The position numbers were made by a program, and so were the translations under genes. A stretch of 64,000 bases of DNA from Mesobacterium_A sp034670065 (GTDB lineage Bacteria; Pseudomonadota; Alphaproteobacteria; Rhodobacterales; Rhodobacteraceae). Below, piece after piece: positions 16,655 to 25,979 of this stretch. The notes beneath the pieces are model-generated. The model was not told the DNA's origin and did no database searches. It saw only the letters and a list, made by a program, of their open reading frames with translations. Positions within the stretch are counted from its first letter, which is position 1. Every line of letters starts with the position of its first letter. The stretch covers positions 1-64,000 of the forward strand of contig JAXMOG010000001.1 in assembly GCA_034670065.1 (NCBI GenBank). The letters are read 5' to 3'.

Positions 16655-16756
16655 GGGGGCGGTAAGGGCGCTTAAAGCGTCTTTCCCCAATCTTTCCTAA
16701 AAAGTCTTCTTAGGAAAAGAATGGAGAATCTTCGTTTTTGCGCCCTTGCCGCCCTC
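16655..16756. repeat. Nested inverted repeats downstream of the primase gene: candidate origin
   Basis: A 17-nt sequence at 16655-16671 pairs with 16740-16756 with two mismatches. Between them lies an inner perfect 8-bp palindrome (16693-16700 with 16710-16717). A 457-bp gap separates the primase from the next gene. In P4-like elements the replication origin or its cis region lies near the primase gene, so an origin is possible; an RNA regulatory structure for the downstream operon is the alternative. Further AT-rich runs follow to about 16890. Confidence 0.4.
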
Positions 16757-17044
16757 ACCACCGTTTTTGCGGAACAATCTCGAAAACAAACAGTTGGACG
16801 CTCGGGTCCTTCCCCGCCCTTTCACGTCTCCGAGGGGTGCGCTGAGCCCCGGTGACACACAATTTTTCAAATTTTTCCGGATGTTTACATTTTTTTGGCC
16901 GACGGTGTGTTGTTCCAGCTTCACACCCTCCGTCTTCTACTTGATTGCCGCGCGATGTCTGGAAAATGTGCTGTAGCCGGTGCAACGTTCGGTACAGGCT
17001 GCTAGTAATTACCAAAATGGCCAGTTCAGGGAGGGATGCCAGGA

Positions 17045-19777
17045 ATGAACGCTGTTGAGATCGAAGAAGCAATATCAGGACTGGCGGAGCAGCCCTTTCG
17101 TCACGATGAGTTCCCTTTTGCCTTCTTGGAAGCTTTCGGCAACAAAGCCACGACGATCAAACGACTACAGAGCGGATCGTCCAACAAGTCCGACCTGGGC
17201 GGCGTGCTTCAGACCAACAACATCCATCTGAAAGTGTGCGGAGCAGGGGAGGTCACAACGACCCTCGCGCAGCTCAAGGCCAGTCCCGCCACCACCAAGG
17301 CCAAGGCTAAATTCGTGCTGGCCACGGATGGCACCGATCTTGAGGCCGAAGACCTGACCACGGGTGAGACGATCGCTTGTGCCTATACCGACTTTCCCGA
17401 TCACTTTGGCTTCTTTCTGCCCTTGGCAGGGATCAGCACCGTCAAGCAAATCCGTGAGAGCGCGTTTGACATCAAAGCGACTGGCCGTCTCAACCGGCTC
17501 TATGTCGAGCTGTTAAAGGACAACCCTGAATGGGGCACGGCTGCGCGCCGCCATGACATGAACCACTTCATGGCACGACTGATCTTCTGCTTCTTTGCCG
17601 AAGACACCGACATCTTCACCGAACCCGACCAGTTCACTGGCACGATCGAGCGGATGAGCGAGAGGAACAGCTCGAACACCCATGAGGTGATCAGTGAGCT
17701 GTTTCGCGCCATGAACACCAAGGCCGACGATCGCACGGCGGCAGGCATTGCCCGTTGGGCGAACGTCTTTCCATACGTGAACGGCGGACTGTTTTCGGGC
17801 GGCACGGACGTGCCCCGCTTCAGCAAGATTGCGCGGTCTTATCTGATCCATATCGGCAGTCTGGACTGGACGAAGATCAATCCCGACATCTTCGGCTCGA
17901 TGATCCAGGCCGTTGCCGATGATGAAGAGCGCGGCGCGCTTGGCATGCACTACACATCCGTGCCGAACATCCTGAAGGTGCTCAATCCGCTCTTCCTCGA
18001 CGATCTGCGAGAGAAGCTGGAAGAAGCAGGGGACAATCCGCGCAAACTTTTGAACCTGCGTAACCGCATCGCCAAGATCAGGGTATTCGACCCAGCCTGC
18101 GGATCGGGCAACTTCCTTGTCATCGCCTACAAGGAAATGCGCAGCATAGAAGCCGAGATCAACGCACGGCGCGACGAGGCCGACCGGCGCACGGAAATCC
18201 CGCTGACCAATTATCGCGGGATCGAGCTGCGCGACTTTCCCGCCGAGATCGCTCGGCTAGCGCTAATCATCGCTGAGTATCAGTGCGACGTGACCTATCG
18301 CGGACAAAAGGAAGCTTTGGCGGAATTCCTGCCTCTTGATGCCCAGAACTGGATCACTTGCGGCAACGCATTGCGGCTCGACTGGCTGAGCATCTGCCCG
18401 CCTACGGGAACGGGTGTGAAGCTTCATGCAGAAGACCTTTTTCATTCTCCGCTTGATCAGGCACAAATAGATTTCGAGAACGAAGGCGGAGAGACCTACA
18501 TCTGTGGCAATCCTCCTTACAAAGGCAGAAATAAAAAAGAAACTGATGAGAAAAGCGATACCCAACATGTCTTTTCACCGTATCCGGGTTCGTTTGCTGC
18601 CCTGGACTACGTTGCCAATTGGTTTGTGAAGGCATGCCATTTCTGTAATGCAACGGACGGATCAGCAGCATTTGTGGCCACAAATTCGATATGCCAAGGA
18701 GAACAGGTAGCGCTTCTATGGCCCGTGGTTTTCAAGGAAGGTATGCGAATTTCTTTTGCACACACTTCATTCAAGTGGTCAAACTTAGCGAGCGACAAGG
18801 CCGGTGTGACGGTAGTGATAGTTGGAATAACAAAAAACTCTGGCGACGCGCATCTGTATATCGATTCCGAAGTATGGAAAGTGAGAGAGATTGGCCCTTA
18901 CCTTGTTCCAAACTCCTCGGTTTTTGTCCAGCAAAGAACAAAACCAATTTCTGCTGTGGCGGAGATGTTTCTTGGCAATATGGCCAAGGATGGAGGCAAT
19001 CTAATCATGTCAGCGCAGGAAGGCCGTGACCTAGTCGAAAGACACGGTGCAAACCCAGTTCTTGTGAGAAAATTTTTTGGCTCTGAAGAGCTAATAAATG
19101 CGAAACCGCGCGCTTGCCTTTGGATCGATGAAGAAAATAAAAATGAGGCATTGAAAAATAAGGCGATCTTATCAAGGATTGATAAAGTAAGGAAATTTAG
19201 AGGAGATAGCAAAGCGGCGTCCACGCGGGCGCATGCCAAAACTCCATATCGATTTGTGCAGTTGTCCGCAAAAGATGGCGAGTTTGCAATTATCGTACCA
19301 AGAGTTTCTTCGGAAAATCGCCCATATCTTCCAGTGGATTATTATAGGTCAGGTCCAATAATTGGGGATAAGTGTTACGCGGTTTACGATGCAGAACTGT
19401 GGAATTTATCCTTAATTGCCTCAAAGATGCATATTGTTTGGATTGGGACAGTTTGTTCGCGCTTGGAAATGAGATTTTCGTATGGGAACAAGTTGGGCTG
19501 GAATACTTTTCCGGTCCCCAAACTTACCGAAAAAAATAAGGAGGACCTGACCCGCTGCGCCGAAGATATCCTTCTGGCGCGCGAGGCGCATTTCCCCGCG
19601 ACCATCGCCGATCTCTATGACCCCGAGAAGATGCCCGCCGACCTATGCGCCGCCCATGAACGTAACGATGAGACGCTTGAACGCATCTACATCGGTCGCC
19701 GCTTCCGCAACGACACTGAACGGCTGGAAAAACTCTTTGAGCTCTACACCAAGATGACCAAGAAGGGCGTGGCATGA
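17045..19777 (+). CDS. MmeI-like N6-adenine DNA methyltransferase without visible nuclease motif
   Basis: 910 residues. The ATG at 17045 is about 10 nt from an AGGGAGG site; the ATG at 17036 is too close to it. The layout follows the MmeI/type IIL family: N-terminal domain (1-170), helical spacer, gamma-class adenine methyltransferase with motif I FDPACGSGNF at 348-357 and motif IV NPPY at 489-492, then a target-recognition domain and helical C-terminus. MmeI enzymes carry a PD-(D/E)xK nuclease in the first domain; I see no such triad here. It probably modifies host DNA so that the rest of the operon can tell self from non-self. Its stop overlaps the next gene by 4 nt. Confidence 0.85.
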   Translation: MNAVEIEEAISGLAEQPFRHDEFPFAFLEAFGNKATTIKRLQSGSSNKSDLGGVLQTNNIHLKVCGAGEVTTTLAQLKASPATTKAKAKFVLATDGTDLEAEDLTTGETIACAYTDFPDHFGFFLPLAGISTVKQIRESAFDIKATGRLNRLYVELLKDNPEWGTAARRHDMNHFMARLIFCFFAEDTDIFTEPDQFTGTIERMSERNSSNTHEVISELFRAMNTKADDRTAAGIARWANVFPYVNGGLFSGGTDVPRFSKIARSYLIHIGSLDWTKINPDIFGSMIQAVADDEERGALGMHYTSVPNILKVLNPLFLDDLREKLEEAGDNPRKLLNLRNRIAKIRVFDPACGSGNFLVIAYKEMRSIEAEINARRDEADRRTEIPLTNYRGIELRDFPAEIARLALIIAEYQCDVTYRGQKEALAEFLPLDAQNWITCGNALRLDWLSICPPTGTGVKLHAEDLFHSPLDQAQIDFENEGGETYICGNPPYKGRNKKETDEKSDTQHVFSPYPGSFAALDYVANWFVKACHFCNATDGSAAFVATNSICQGEQVALLWPVVFKEGMRISFAHTSFKWSNLASDKAGVTVVIVGITKNSGDAHLYIDSEVWKVREIGPYLVPNSSVFVQQRTKPISAVAEMFLGNMAKDGGNLIMSAQEGRDLVERHGANPVLVRKFFGSEELINAKPRACLWIDEENKNEALKNKAILSRIDKVRKFRGDSKAASTRAHAKTPYRFVQLSAKDGEFAIIVPRVSSENRPYLPVDYYRSGPIIGDKCYAVYDAELWNLSLIASKMHIVWIGTVCSRLEMRFSYGNKLGWNTFPVPKLTEKNKEDLTRCAEDILLAREAHFPATIADLYDPEKMPADLCAAHERNDETLERIYIGRRFRNDTERLEKLFELYTKMTKKGVA

Positions 19778-20559
19778 CGGATCGAGTTCTCTTCAATATG
19801 TACTCGGGTCATCGAGCGCAACTCATCGAGAAGCATGAGTTCTATGTCGATCAAGCACAAAAACGCCTTTTGGATCAGTTCACAGACGAAGCGATTTCTG
19901 AGGAAGCTGACCAGGAAGAACAGCGGTCTTATGAAAAACGTGGCCAATATTTCGATCCCGATCGTGATGATCCGGCGGATTCGATGGAAGAGGCGTTCCA
20001 TGATGGGGTTTGGCGCTATCAGTTAATGACCGAGCTGCGTGACAATGTTCGATTAAGCATCATTGCGGGTTTCTTCCATGAGTGGGAAAAAAACCTTCGG
20101 CAATGGCTCGTTGATGAAGTTCGAAAATGGCACTCTGGTGAGGAAGCCCGCAGCTCGATCTGGAAGAAAAGCGTGCGCGATCTTTTTGAACTGCTTGAAA
20201 GCTTTGGCTGGTCACTGAAAACCGTACCATACTTTGCTAAATTGGATGCGTGCCGTATAGTGGTAAATGTTTACAAACACGGCGATGGCCCTTCCTTGAG
20301 AGAGCTTGCGAGTACCTATCCTCAATTTCTGGAACACCCTCTTGAAGCGATGCGGGGGCAGGTTGGCGATAAGTGGTTTGCGCCAAGCTATGAACATTTG
20401 AAGATTTCAGACCAAGACCTTGAGGGGTTCTCTGATGCTATTCAGAATTTTTGGAAAGACATCCCCGAAAACGTCTTCAACAGCCAGTTCGCAAGCCCGC
20501 CAGTTTGGTTGAGCAAGGCTTTCGAAAAAGATAAAAAAAAGAGAGAGCAATTGAAATGA
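19774..20559 (+). CDS. HEPN-like protein of the defence operon
   Basis: 261 residues, overlapping both neighbours by 4 nt. It is charged and predicted almost all-helical. The segment RIVVNVYKHGDG at 161-172 recalls the core of HEPN proteins of the MAE_28990 type, where a polar residue and a KH pair lie on the last helix. The spacing between Arg161 and His169 is wider than the classical R-x4-6-H, so RNase activity is unproved. HEPN proteins in such operons are usually toxins or RNases released on infection. It could instead be a structural subunit of the complex. Confidence 0.5.
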   Translation: MTDRVLFNMYSGHRAQLIEKHEFYVDQAQKRLLDQFTDEAISEEADQEEQRSYEKRGQYFDPDRDDPADSMEEAFHDGVWRYQLMTELRDNVRLSIIAGFFHEWEKNLRQWLVDEVRKWHSGEEARSSIWKKSVRDLFELLESFGWSLKTVPYFAKLDACRIVVNVYKHGDGPSLRELASTYPQFLEHPLEAMRGQVGDKWFAPSYEHLKISDQDLEGFSDAIQNFWKDIPENVFNSQFASPPVWLSKAFEKDKKKREQLK

Positions 20560-22601
20560 AATCCGTTCCTTCGGTTTCCGTTACCTACGCCCAGAACGGT
20601 GGCTCGACCAAATCGAACGAGCTTGGCATGCGGGCGATGCAGGAGCGCGCCTTTGAAAAGCGGGGCGAGCAGTATCTTCTGATCAAGTCGCCGCCTGCTT
20701 CGGGCAAGAGCCGCGCGCTGATGTTCATCGCGCTCGACAAGTTGGCGAACCAAGGGATCAAACAGGCGATCGTAGTGGTGCCGGAAAAGTCGATCGGGGC
20801 GAGTTTCAACGACGAACCGCTCAGCAAGTTCGGCTTTTGGGCTGATTGGCAGGTCGCGCCAAAATGGAACCTGTGCAACTCGCCAGGAACGGACGGCGGC
20901 AAGGTCAAATCGGTCGCAGCCTTCCTTGAGAGTGGCGATCAGGTGCTTGTTTGCACCCATGCCACTTTCCGCTTTGCGGTGGAGAAGCTTGGGGTGGAGG
21001 CGTTCGACGATCGGCTGATTGCCGTGGACGAATTTCACCACGTTTCCGCGAGTGAAGACAGCATCCTTGGTAAGCAGCTCAATGACTTCATTGCGCGCGA
21101 TCGCGTGCATGTCGTGGCCATGACTGGCAGCTATTTTCGCGGTGACGCCGTGCCGATCCTGTTGCCCGAGAACGAGGCCAAGTTCGACACCATCACCTAC
21201 ACCTACTACGAGCAGTTGAACGGCTACAAATACCTGAAAACGCTCGATATCGGTTATTTCTTCTACTCAGGTTCCTATGCCGAGGACATCCTGAAGGTGC
21301 TTGACCCGAACGAGAAGACGATCCTGCACATCCCGAACGTGAATTCGCGGGAAAGCACGAAGGACAAGCATCGGGAAGTCGAGCACATCATCGACGCCCT
21401 AGGCGACTGGCAAGGATCAGACCCCAAGACTGGCTTTCAGCTTGTGAAGACACCCGAGGGGCGGATTTTGAAGATTGCCGATCTGGTGGATGATGAGGCG
21501 GTGAAGCGCGACAAGGTATCGAGCGCGTTGAAAGACCCCGCCGAGAAGAACAACCGCGATCATGTGGACATCATCATCGCCTTGGGCATGGCCAAAGAAG
21601 GCTTTGACTGGATTTGGTGCGAGCATGCGCTGACAGTCGGTTATCGCGCCAGCCTAACCGAGATCGTGCAGATCATTGGCCGAGCGACTCGTGACGCGGA
21701 AGGTAAATCCCGCGCCCGTTTCACCAACCTGATCGCCGAGCCAGATGCAGCCGAAGCAGCCGTCACTGAGGCGGTAAACGATACGCTGAAGGCGATCGCC
21801 GCTAGCTTGCTCATGGAGCAAGTGCTTGCCCCGCGTTTTAACTTCACACCCAAGAGCTCCAAGAGCGGCCCGGTTGACGGCTTTGACTATGGTGAAAGCG
21901 GCTATGACCCTGCGAAGACGAATGTCGGTTTCAATGAGGCAAGCGGTCAATTCCAGATCGAGATCAAGGGGCTGACAGAGCCGAAAAGCAAAGAGGCCAC
22001 ACGCATTTGCCAAGAAGACTTGAACGAGGTGATAACCGCCTTTGTTCAGGACAAGACGACGATCGAGCGCGGGCTGTTTGACGAAGAGCTGGTGCCTGAA
22101 GAGCTAACCCAAGTGCGCATGGGCAAGATCGTCGGAGCTAAGTTCCCCGATCTGGATGCTGAGGATCAGGAGGCCGTGCGCCAGCATGCGATAGCAGCCT
22201 TGAACCTGACCCAGAAGGCAAAGGAGATTGCCTTGTCATCGTCAGATGACCCTCAGACGAGCGGCAACACCGCGCTGATCGACGGTGTGCGCAAGTTTGC
22301 AATGGATGTGCGCGAGCTCGACATCGATCTGATTGACCGGATCAACCCTTTTGGTGAAGCCTATGCCATCCTGGCAAAGACCATGAGTGAGGAAAGCCTG
22401 AAGCAAGTCGCGGCGGTGATTTCGGCGAAGAAGGTGCAGCTCTCCCCTGAAGAGGCGCGAGACCTGGCGCGCCGCGCTGCAAAGTTCAAGCAAGAGCGTG
22501 GACGCTTGCCAGACATTACTTCCCCGGATGCCTGGGAAAAGAAGATGGCTGAGGGCGTGGCTTACCTTGTGCGCATGAAGCAGGAGGCCGCCAGTGGCTA
22601 A
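20556..22601 (+). CDS. DEAH-type superfamily 2 helicase of the defence operon
   Basis: 681 residues. Motif I PPASGKS is at 46-52, and motif II reads DEFH (158-161) instead of DEAH. Motif III-like MTGSYF follows, and motif VI QIIGRATRD lies near 372. The remaining 300 residues are helical and not recognised. The fold is that of type I/III restriction translocases and related helicases. It overlaps the genes on both sides (4 and 8 nt). It probably supplies ATP-driven translocation or unwinding after non-self DNA is recognised. No nuclease motif is fused to it. Confidence 0.85.
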   Translation: MKSVPSVSVTYAQNGGSTKSNELGMRAMQERAFEKRGEQYLLIKSPPASGKSRALMFIALDKLANQGIKQAIVVVPEKSIGASFNDEPLSKFGFWADWQVAPKWNLCNSPGTDGGKVKSVAAFLESGDQVLVCTHATFRFAVEKLGVEAFDDRLIAVDEFHHVSASEDSILGKQLNDFIARDRVHVVAMTGSYFRGDAVPILLPENEAKFDTITYTYYEQLNGYKYLKTLDIGYFFYSGSYAEDILKVLDPNEKTILHIPNVNSRESTKDKHREVEHIIDALGDWQGSDPKTGFQLVKTPEGRILKIADLVDDEAVKRDKVSSALKDPAEKNNRDHVDIIIALGMAKEGFDWIWCEHALTVGYRASLTEIVQIIGRATRDAEGKSRARFTNLIAEPDAAEAAVTEAVNDTLKAIAASLLMEQVLAPRFNFTPKSSKSGPVDGFDYGESGYDPAKTNVGFNEASGQFQIEIKGLTEPKSKEATRICQEDLNEVITAFVQDKTTIERGLFDEELVPEELTQVRMGKIVGAKFPDLDAEDQEAVRQHAIAALNLTQKAKEIALSSSDDPQTSGNTALIDGVRKFAMDVRELDIDLIDRINPFGEAYAILAKTMSEESLKQVAAVISAKKVQLSPEEARDLARRAAKFKQERGRLPDITSPDAWEKKMAEGVAYLVRMKQEAASG

Positions 22602-23784
22602 GAAATTTACTCAGGAAGATGATGCTCTCCTGGCTGAGCTTGGCGTCGAGGTCGAGACCAAGAAAGCCGTCACGCGCACACCCCGCGAAGAGCGCATCAT
22701 TGCAGGTTTTGAAGAGATACAGCGCTTCACCCAGGAACACGGTTCCGCGCCTAAGCACGGCGAAAATCGGGACATCTTTGAACGCCTTTACGCCGTTCGG
22801 CTGGATCGCATTTGTGAGCTGCAAGAATGTCGTGGGCTTGTCGCGCCTTTAGATCGTCAAGGGCTTTTGACCGGCGCGCCTCAAGCCCCATTAGTCGATG
22901 CGGAAGAGCTAGATGATGATGCGCTTCTGGCTGAGCTTGGGATCGAGGTCGAATCCCCCCCGATCACGGAGCTGAAGCACGTCCGATCGACCGCTGAAAA
23001 GAAGGCTGCCGAAAAAATTGCGGGCCGTGACAAATGCGAAGCCTTTGACGCCTTCAAACCGCTCTTTGAGCAGGTGCAGAAGGAGCTGGATAGCGGGCTG
23101 CGTGACACGCGACCTTTCGAGATGAAGGCTGAGATCGAGAAGGGGCGATTTTTTATCGTCGGAGGTCAGAAAGCCTACGTCGCGGATAAGGGCGAGATGA
23201 CAATCACTGACCAGGGGCGCACAGATGCCCGTTTGCGCGTGATCTTCGACAACGGGACTGAGAGCAACATGTTGATGCGATCGCTTCAGCGTGCCTTGAA
23301 CAAGGACGAGGCAGGGCGACGGATCACCGAACCTACCGCCGGTCCTTTGTTCTCTGATCAGACGATCGACGGGGATGAGGCAAGCGGAACGATCTATGTG
23401 CTGCGGAGCAAGTCCGAACATTCGCTCGTCGCCGAAAATCGTGAGCTGGTACACAAAATCGGCGTAACCAACATGAGCGTCGAGAAACGCATCGCAGCAG
23501 CACAGCTTCAGCCAACCTTCTTAATGGCCAGCGTCGAGATCGTGGCGACCTACGAGCTCTACAACATCAACCGGACCAAGCTCGAGAACCTGATCCATCG
23601 TATTTTCGAGCCCGCCCGGCTTGATATCGAGATTATGGATCGGTTTGGAAGGCCCGTCGTCCCGCGCGAGTGGTTTCTCGTGCCCTTGTTCGCGATCAAG
23701 GAAGCCGTCGAGCGGATCAAGGACGGGACGATTTCCGGCTATTTCTATGACCCGCAATCCGCACGCATTAAGAAAAGGGTATAA
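22594..23784 (+). CDS. GIY-YIG nuclease-like protein with duplicated N-terminal motif
   Basis: 396 residues from a GTG with an AGGAGG site inside the helicase gene. The C-terminal third (265-345) is a T5orf172-type GIY-YIG domain: GTIYVL as the GIY part, HKIGVT as the YIG part, the conserved Arg in VEKRI and the metal-binding Glu in KLENLIH. The N-terminus carries a motif twice, DDALLAELGVEVE at about 9-21 and DDALLAELGIEVE at about 108-120. These are likely short docking modules. It would be the nuclease of the operon. It is followed by the DUF262 gene after 6 nt. Confidence 0.8.
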   Translation: MAKKFTQEDDALLAELGVEVETKKAVTRTPREERIIAGFEEIQRFTQEHGSAPKHGENRDIFERLYAVRLDRICELQECRGLVAPLDRQGLLTGAPQAPLVDAEELDDDALLAELGIEVESPPITELKHVRSTAEKKAAEKIAGRDKCEAFDAFKPLFEQVQKELDSGLRDTRPFEMKAEIEKGRFFIVGGQKAYVADKGEMTITDQGRTDARLRVIFDNGTESNMLMRSLQRALNKDEAGRRITEPTAGPLFSDQTIDGDEASGTIYVLRSKSEHSLVAENRELVHKIGVTNMSVEKRIAAAQLQPTFLMASVEIVATYELYNINRTKLENLIHRIFEPARLDIEIMDRFGRPVVPREWFLVPLFAIKEAVERIKDGTISGYFYDPQSARIKKRV

Positions 23785-23790
23785 TTCCAA

Positions 23791-25926
23791 ATGAAAATTT
23801 CAATGATCCTAGACAAAGTTGACGAGAACCAGCTTTTCGTACCTGCCTTTCAGCGGGAGTATGTATGGAAACGTGAGGACGCCAAGCTTCTTATAGATTC
23901 GTTGATTAAGGAATATCCGACTGGGACAATGTTGACTTGGGAAACCAATAACCCGCCCGAGTTAAAAGGTGGCCATGTCTATGATGAACGGCAGGGGGCA
24001 GTACGCATACTTCTCGACGGTCAACAGCGTGTTACAACCTTATATATGCTCGTCAAGGGAGAGCTTCCTCCCTATTATACTCTCGAAGAAATATCTAATG
24101 ATACAAGAGGCTTGTTCGTTAACGTAGAAACACTAGAGCTTGAATACTACTCCAAGATTCGTATGGAAAATGAGCCGCGTTGGGTCGACATAACCGACAT
24201 ATTCAAGCGAAAATCAAGACCTAGAGATTTGGTTAAAGAAATTGAAGCCATGGGTAGTGAAGTCTCGGGGGATAAAGAAGACCTAATCCATGACAACTTC
24301 GCCCTGATTCTATCTGTGCTGGAAAGAGAGTTCCCGGAGCAAACGGTGCCGGTCAAGGCAACAATTCGTGAAGCGATCGATATCTTTTACAAAGTCAATG
24401 CGGGAGGGGTGGCGCTAACAGACGCTGAATTGGCGCTTGCGCAAATTTCCGGCTACTGGCCCCAGGCACGTGAGAGGTTCAAGGCAAAGCTAGATAAACT
24501 CAAGCAGGACGGCTTTGCATTCAAACTCGACTTTGTGGTCTACGTATTGCTCGGTGTTCTTCACCATAGCGGCTCGGACATGCGAAAGCTGCACTCCGAC
24601 GACAATGAAGACGCACTTCGTGCTGCGTGGGAGAAGCTCGACGGTAAGGTACTAGATTATGTAGCTAACTTGTTGCGATCGCATGCATATGTAGACCACA
24701 CCCAAGAAATCAACTCGATCTATGCACTCGTTCCGATTATTGTCCATTGCTACGATCGAAACTGCGACCTCCCACAGACAGAGGTGCTGAAGATCGTTAA
24801 ATGGTTCTACTATTCACAAGTTCGCCGTCGCTACGTCAGCCAATTACCGCAGAAACTCGACTATGATCTGAAGATTGTAGCTGAAAATTCTTCGCCCTTC
24901 GATCGGTTGCTTGATGTCATCCGCGAAGAAAGAGGTGGCAATATTGCTATTGCGGCCGAAGAGTTTGAAGGTCGCGCGATACAGCACCCACTCTTTGCTT
25001 TGATGCGTTGGCATCTCAAGAGCCGTGGTGCGAAGTGCCTCACAACAGGCGTGAAAATTCAAAAACCGATGGGCGATAAGTATCAGCTCGAAAATGATCA
25101 TATCTTCCCGTATTCGCGCCTGAAAGCTGCGGGGTACGGTATGGATAACCGGATCAAGTATTCCCTCGCCCAAGAGTTAACGAACCGTGCGATCCTGACC
25201 CAAGTCGCAAATAGAACAAAGGGCGCAATCCTTGCGAACGACTACCTTGAGGATGTGGAAAGTCGATTTCCGAATGCGCTCAAGCTGCAACTTATTCCGG
25301 AAGATCATGAGCTCTGGGAAATTGATAATTATGAGCTCTTTTTGAAGACGCGTCGCAAAATGCTGGCAGGTAGCCTTAATGCTTGGCTAGAGGGTATCAT
25401 TGAAACGAGTTCTATGGAAGGAAAAGTCACTCTCGAAGACATGATCGCGGAAGGAGAGAATGAGGACCTAGAGTTCAAGGAAACCTTTCGCTGGGATGTT
25501 CGACAGGAGACGGTGAACAAAGACCTTGAGAATGTGATACTCAAGACCATCGCGGCGTTCTCCAATGCGCAGGGTGGTCGACTTTTGATAGGCGTTGCGG
25601 ACGACGGTGATATCGTTGGTCTGGAAAGGGACTACAAGTCTCTCGGCGGAGGAGGAAAGGACAAGTTCGAGCTTCACTTGACCCACCTTGTTCAAAAGTC
25701 GTTTGGTCGGTCTTTTGCTGCTACGAAGGTTGCGGTGACATTCGAGGAGGTCTCAGGCGTCGAATTTTGCAGCGTAGAAATCAAGGCTGCCAACAAACCA
25801 ACTTTCCTTAAAGTTTCTATGAAAGGCGGGGCACCCCAAGAGCGGTTCTACGTGAGAAGCGGGAACTCATCCCCTGAGTTGTCATTGAGTGAGGCCCAAT
25901 CTTACATCGAAGAGCGTTTTGTTTGA
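23791..25926 (+). CDS. DUF262-HNH-AlbA_2 fusion protein
   Basis: 711 residues. The N-terminal DUF262 (GmrSD-type) domain has FQREYVWK at 20-27 and the DGQQR motif at 76-80, which in GmrS-like enzymes belongs to the NTP-dependent, ParB/Srx-like site. A DUF1524-type HNH nuclease follows, with NDHIFPYSRL around 435-444. The last 150 residues add an AlbA_2/Schlafen-type domain (EDLEFKETFRWD, then AAFSNAQGGRLLIGVADDG). GmrSD proteins are type IV enzymes that cut modified phage DNA. The gene starts 6 nt after the previous stop with only a weak ribosome-binding site. It may act with the operon or independently. Confidence 0.85.
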   Translation: MKISMILDKVDENQLFVPAFQREYVWKREDAKLLIDSLIKEYPTGTMLTWETNNPPELKGGHVYDERQGAVRILLDGQQRVTTLYMLVKGELPPYYTLEEISNDTRGLFVNVETLELEYYSKIRMENEPRWVDITDIFKRKSRPRDLVKEIEAMGSEVSGDKEDLIHDNFALILSVLEREFPEQTVPVKATIREAIDIFYKVNAGGVALTDAELALAQISGYWPQARERFKAKLDKLKQDGFAFKLDFVVYVLLGVLHHSGSDMRKLHSDDNEDALRAAWEKLDGKVLDYVANLLRSHAYVDHTQEINSIYALVPIIVHCYDRNCDLPQTEVLKIVKWFYYSQVRRRYVSQLPQKLDYDLKIVAENSSPFDRLLDVIREERGGNIAIAAEEFEGRAIQHPLFALMRWHLKSRGAKCLTTGVKIQKPMGDKYQLENDHIFPYSRLKAAGYGMDNRIKYSLAQELTNRAILTQVANRTKGAILANDYLEDVESRFPNALKLQLIPEDHELWEIDNYELFLKTRRKMLAGSLNAWLEGIIETSSMEGKVTLEDMIAEGENEDLEFKETFRWDVRQETVNKDLENVILKTIAAFSNAQGGRLLIGVADDGDIVGLERDYKSLGGGGKDKFELHLTHLVQKSFGRSFAATKVAVTFEEVSGVEFCSVEIKAANKPTFLKVSMKGGAPQERFYVRSGNSSPELSLSEAQSYIEERFV

Positions 25927-25979
25927 GCTACTAATGCTGTTCTGCGCGATACCGCCGTAGTGCCGCAAGTGATATCGGC

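Noticed and set aside
17045..25926. Assignment of the operon to type I restriction-modification, BREX or DISARM
   Set aside because: No HsdS or HsdR-type nuclease fusion, no PglZ/BrxC and no DrmA/DrmB motifs were seen; the methyltransferase follows the MmeI layout instead.
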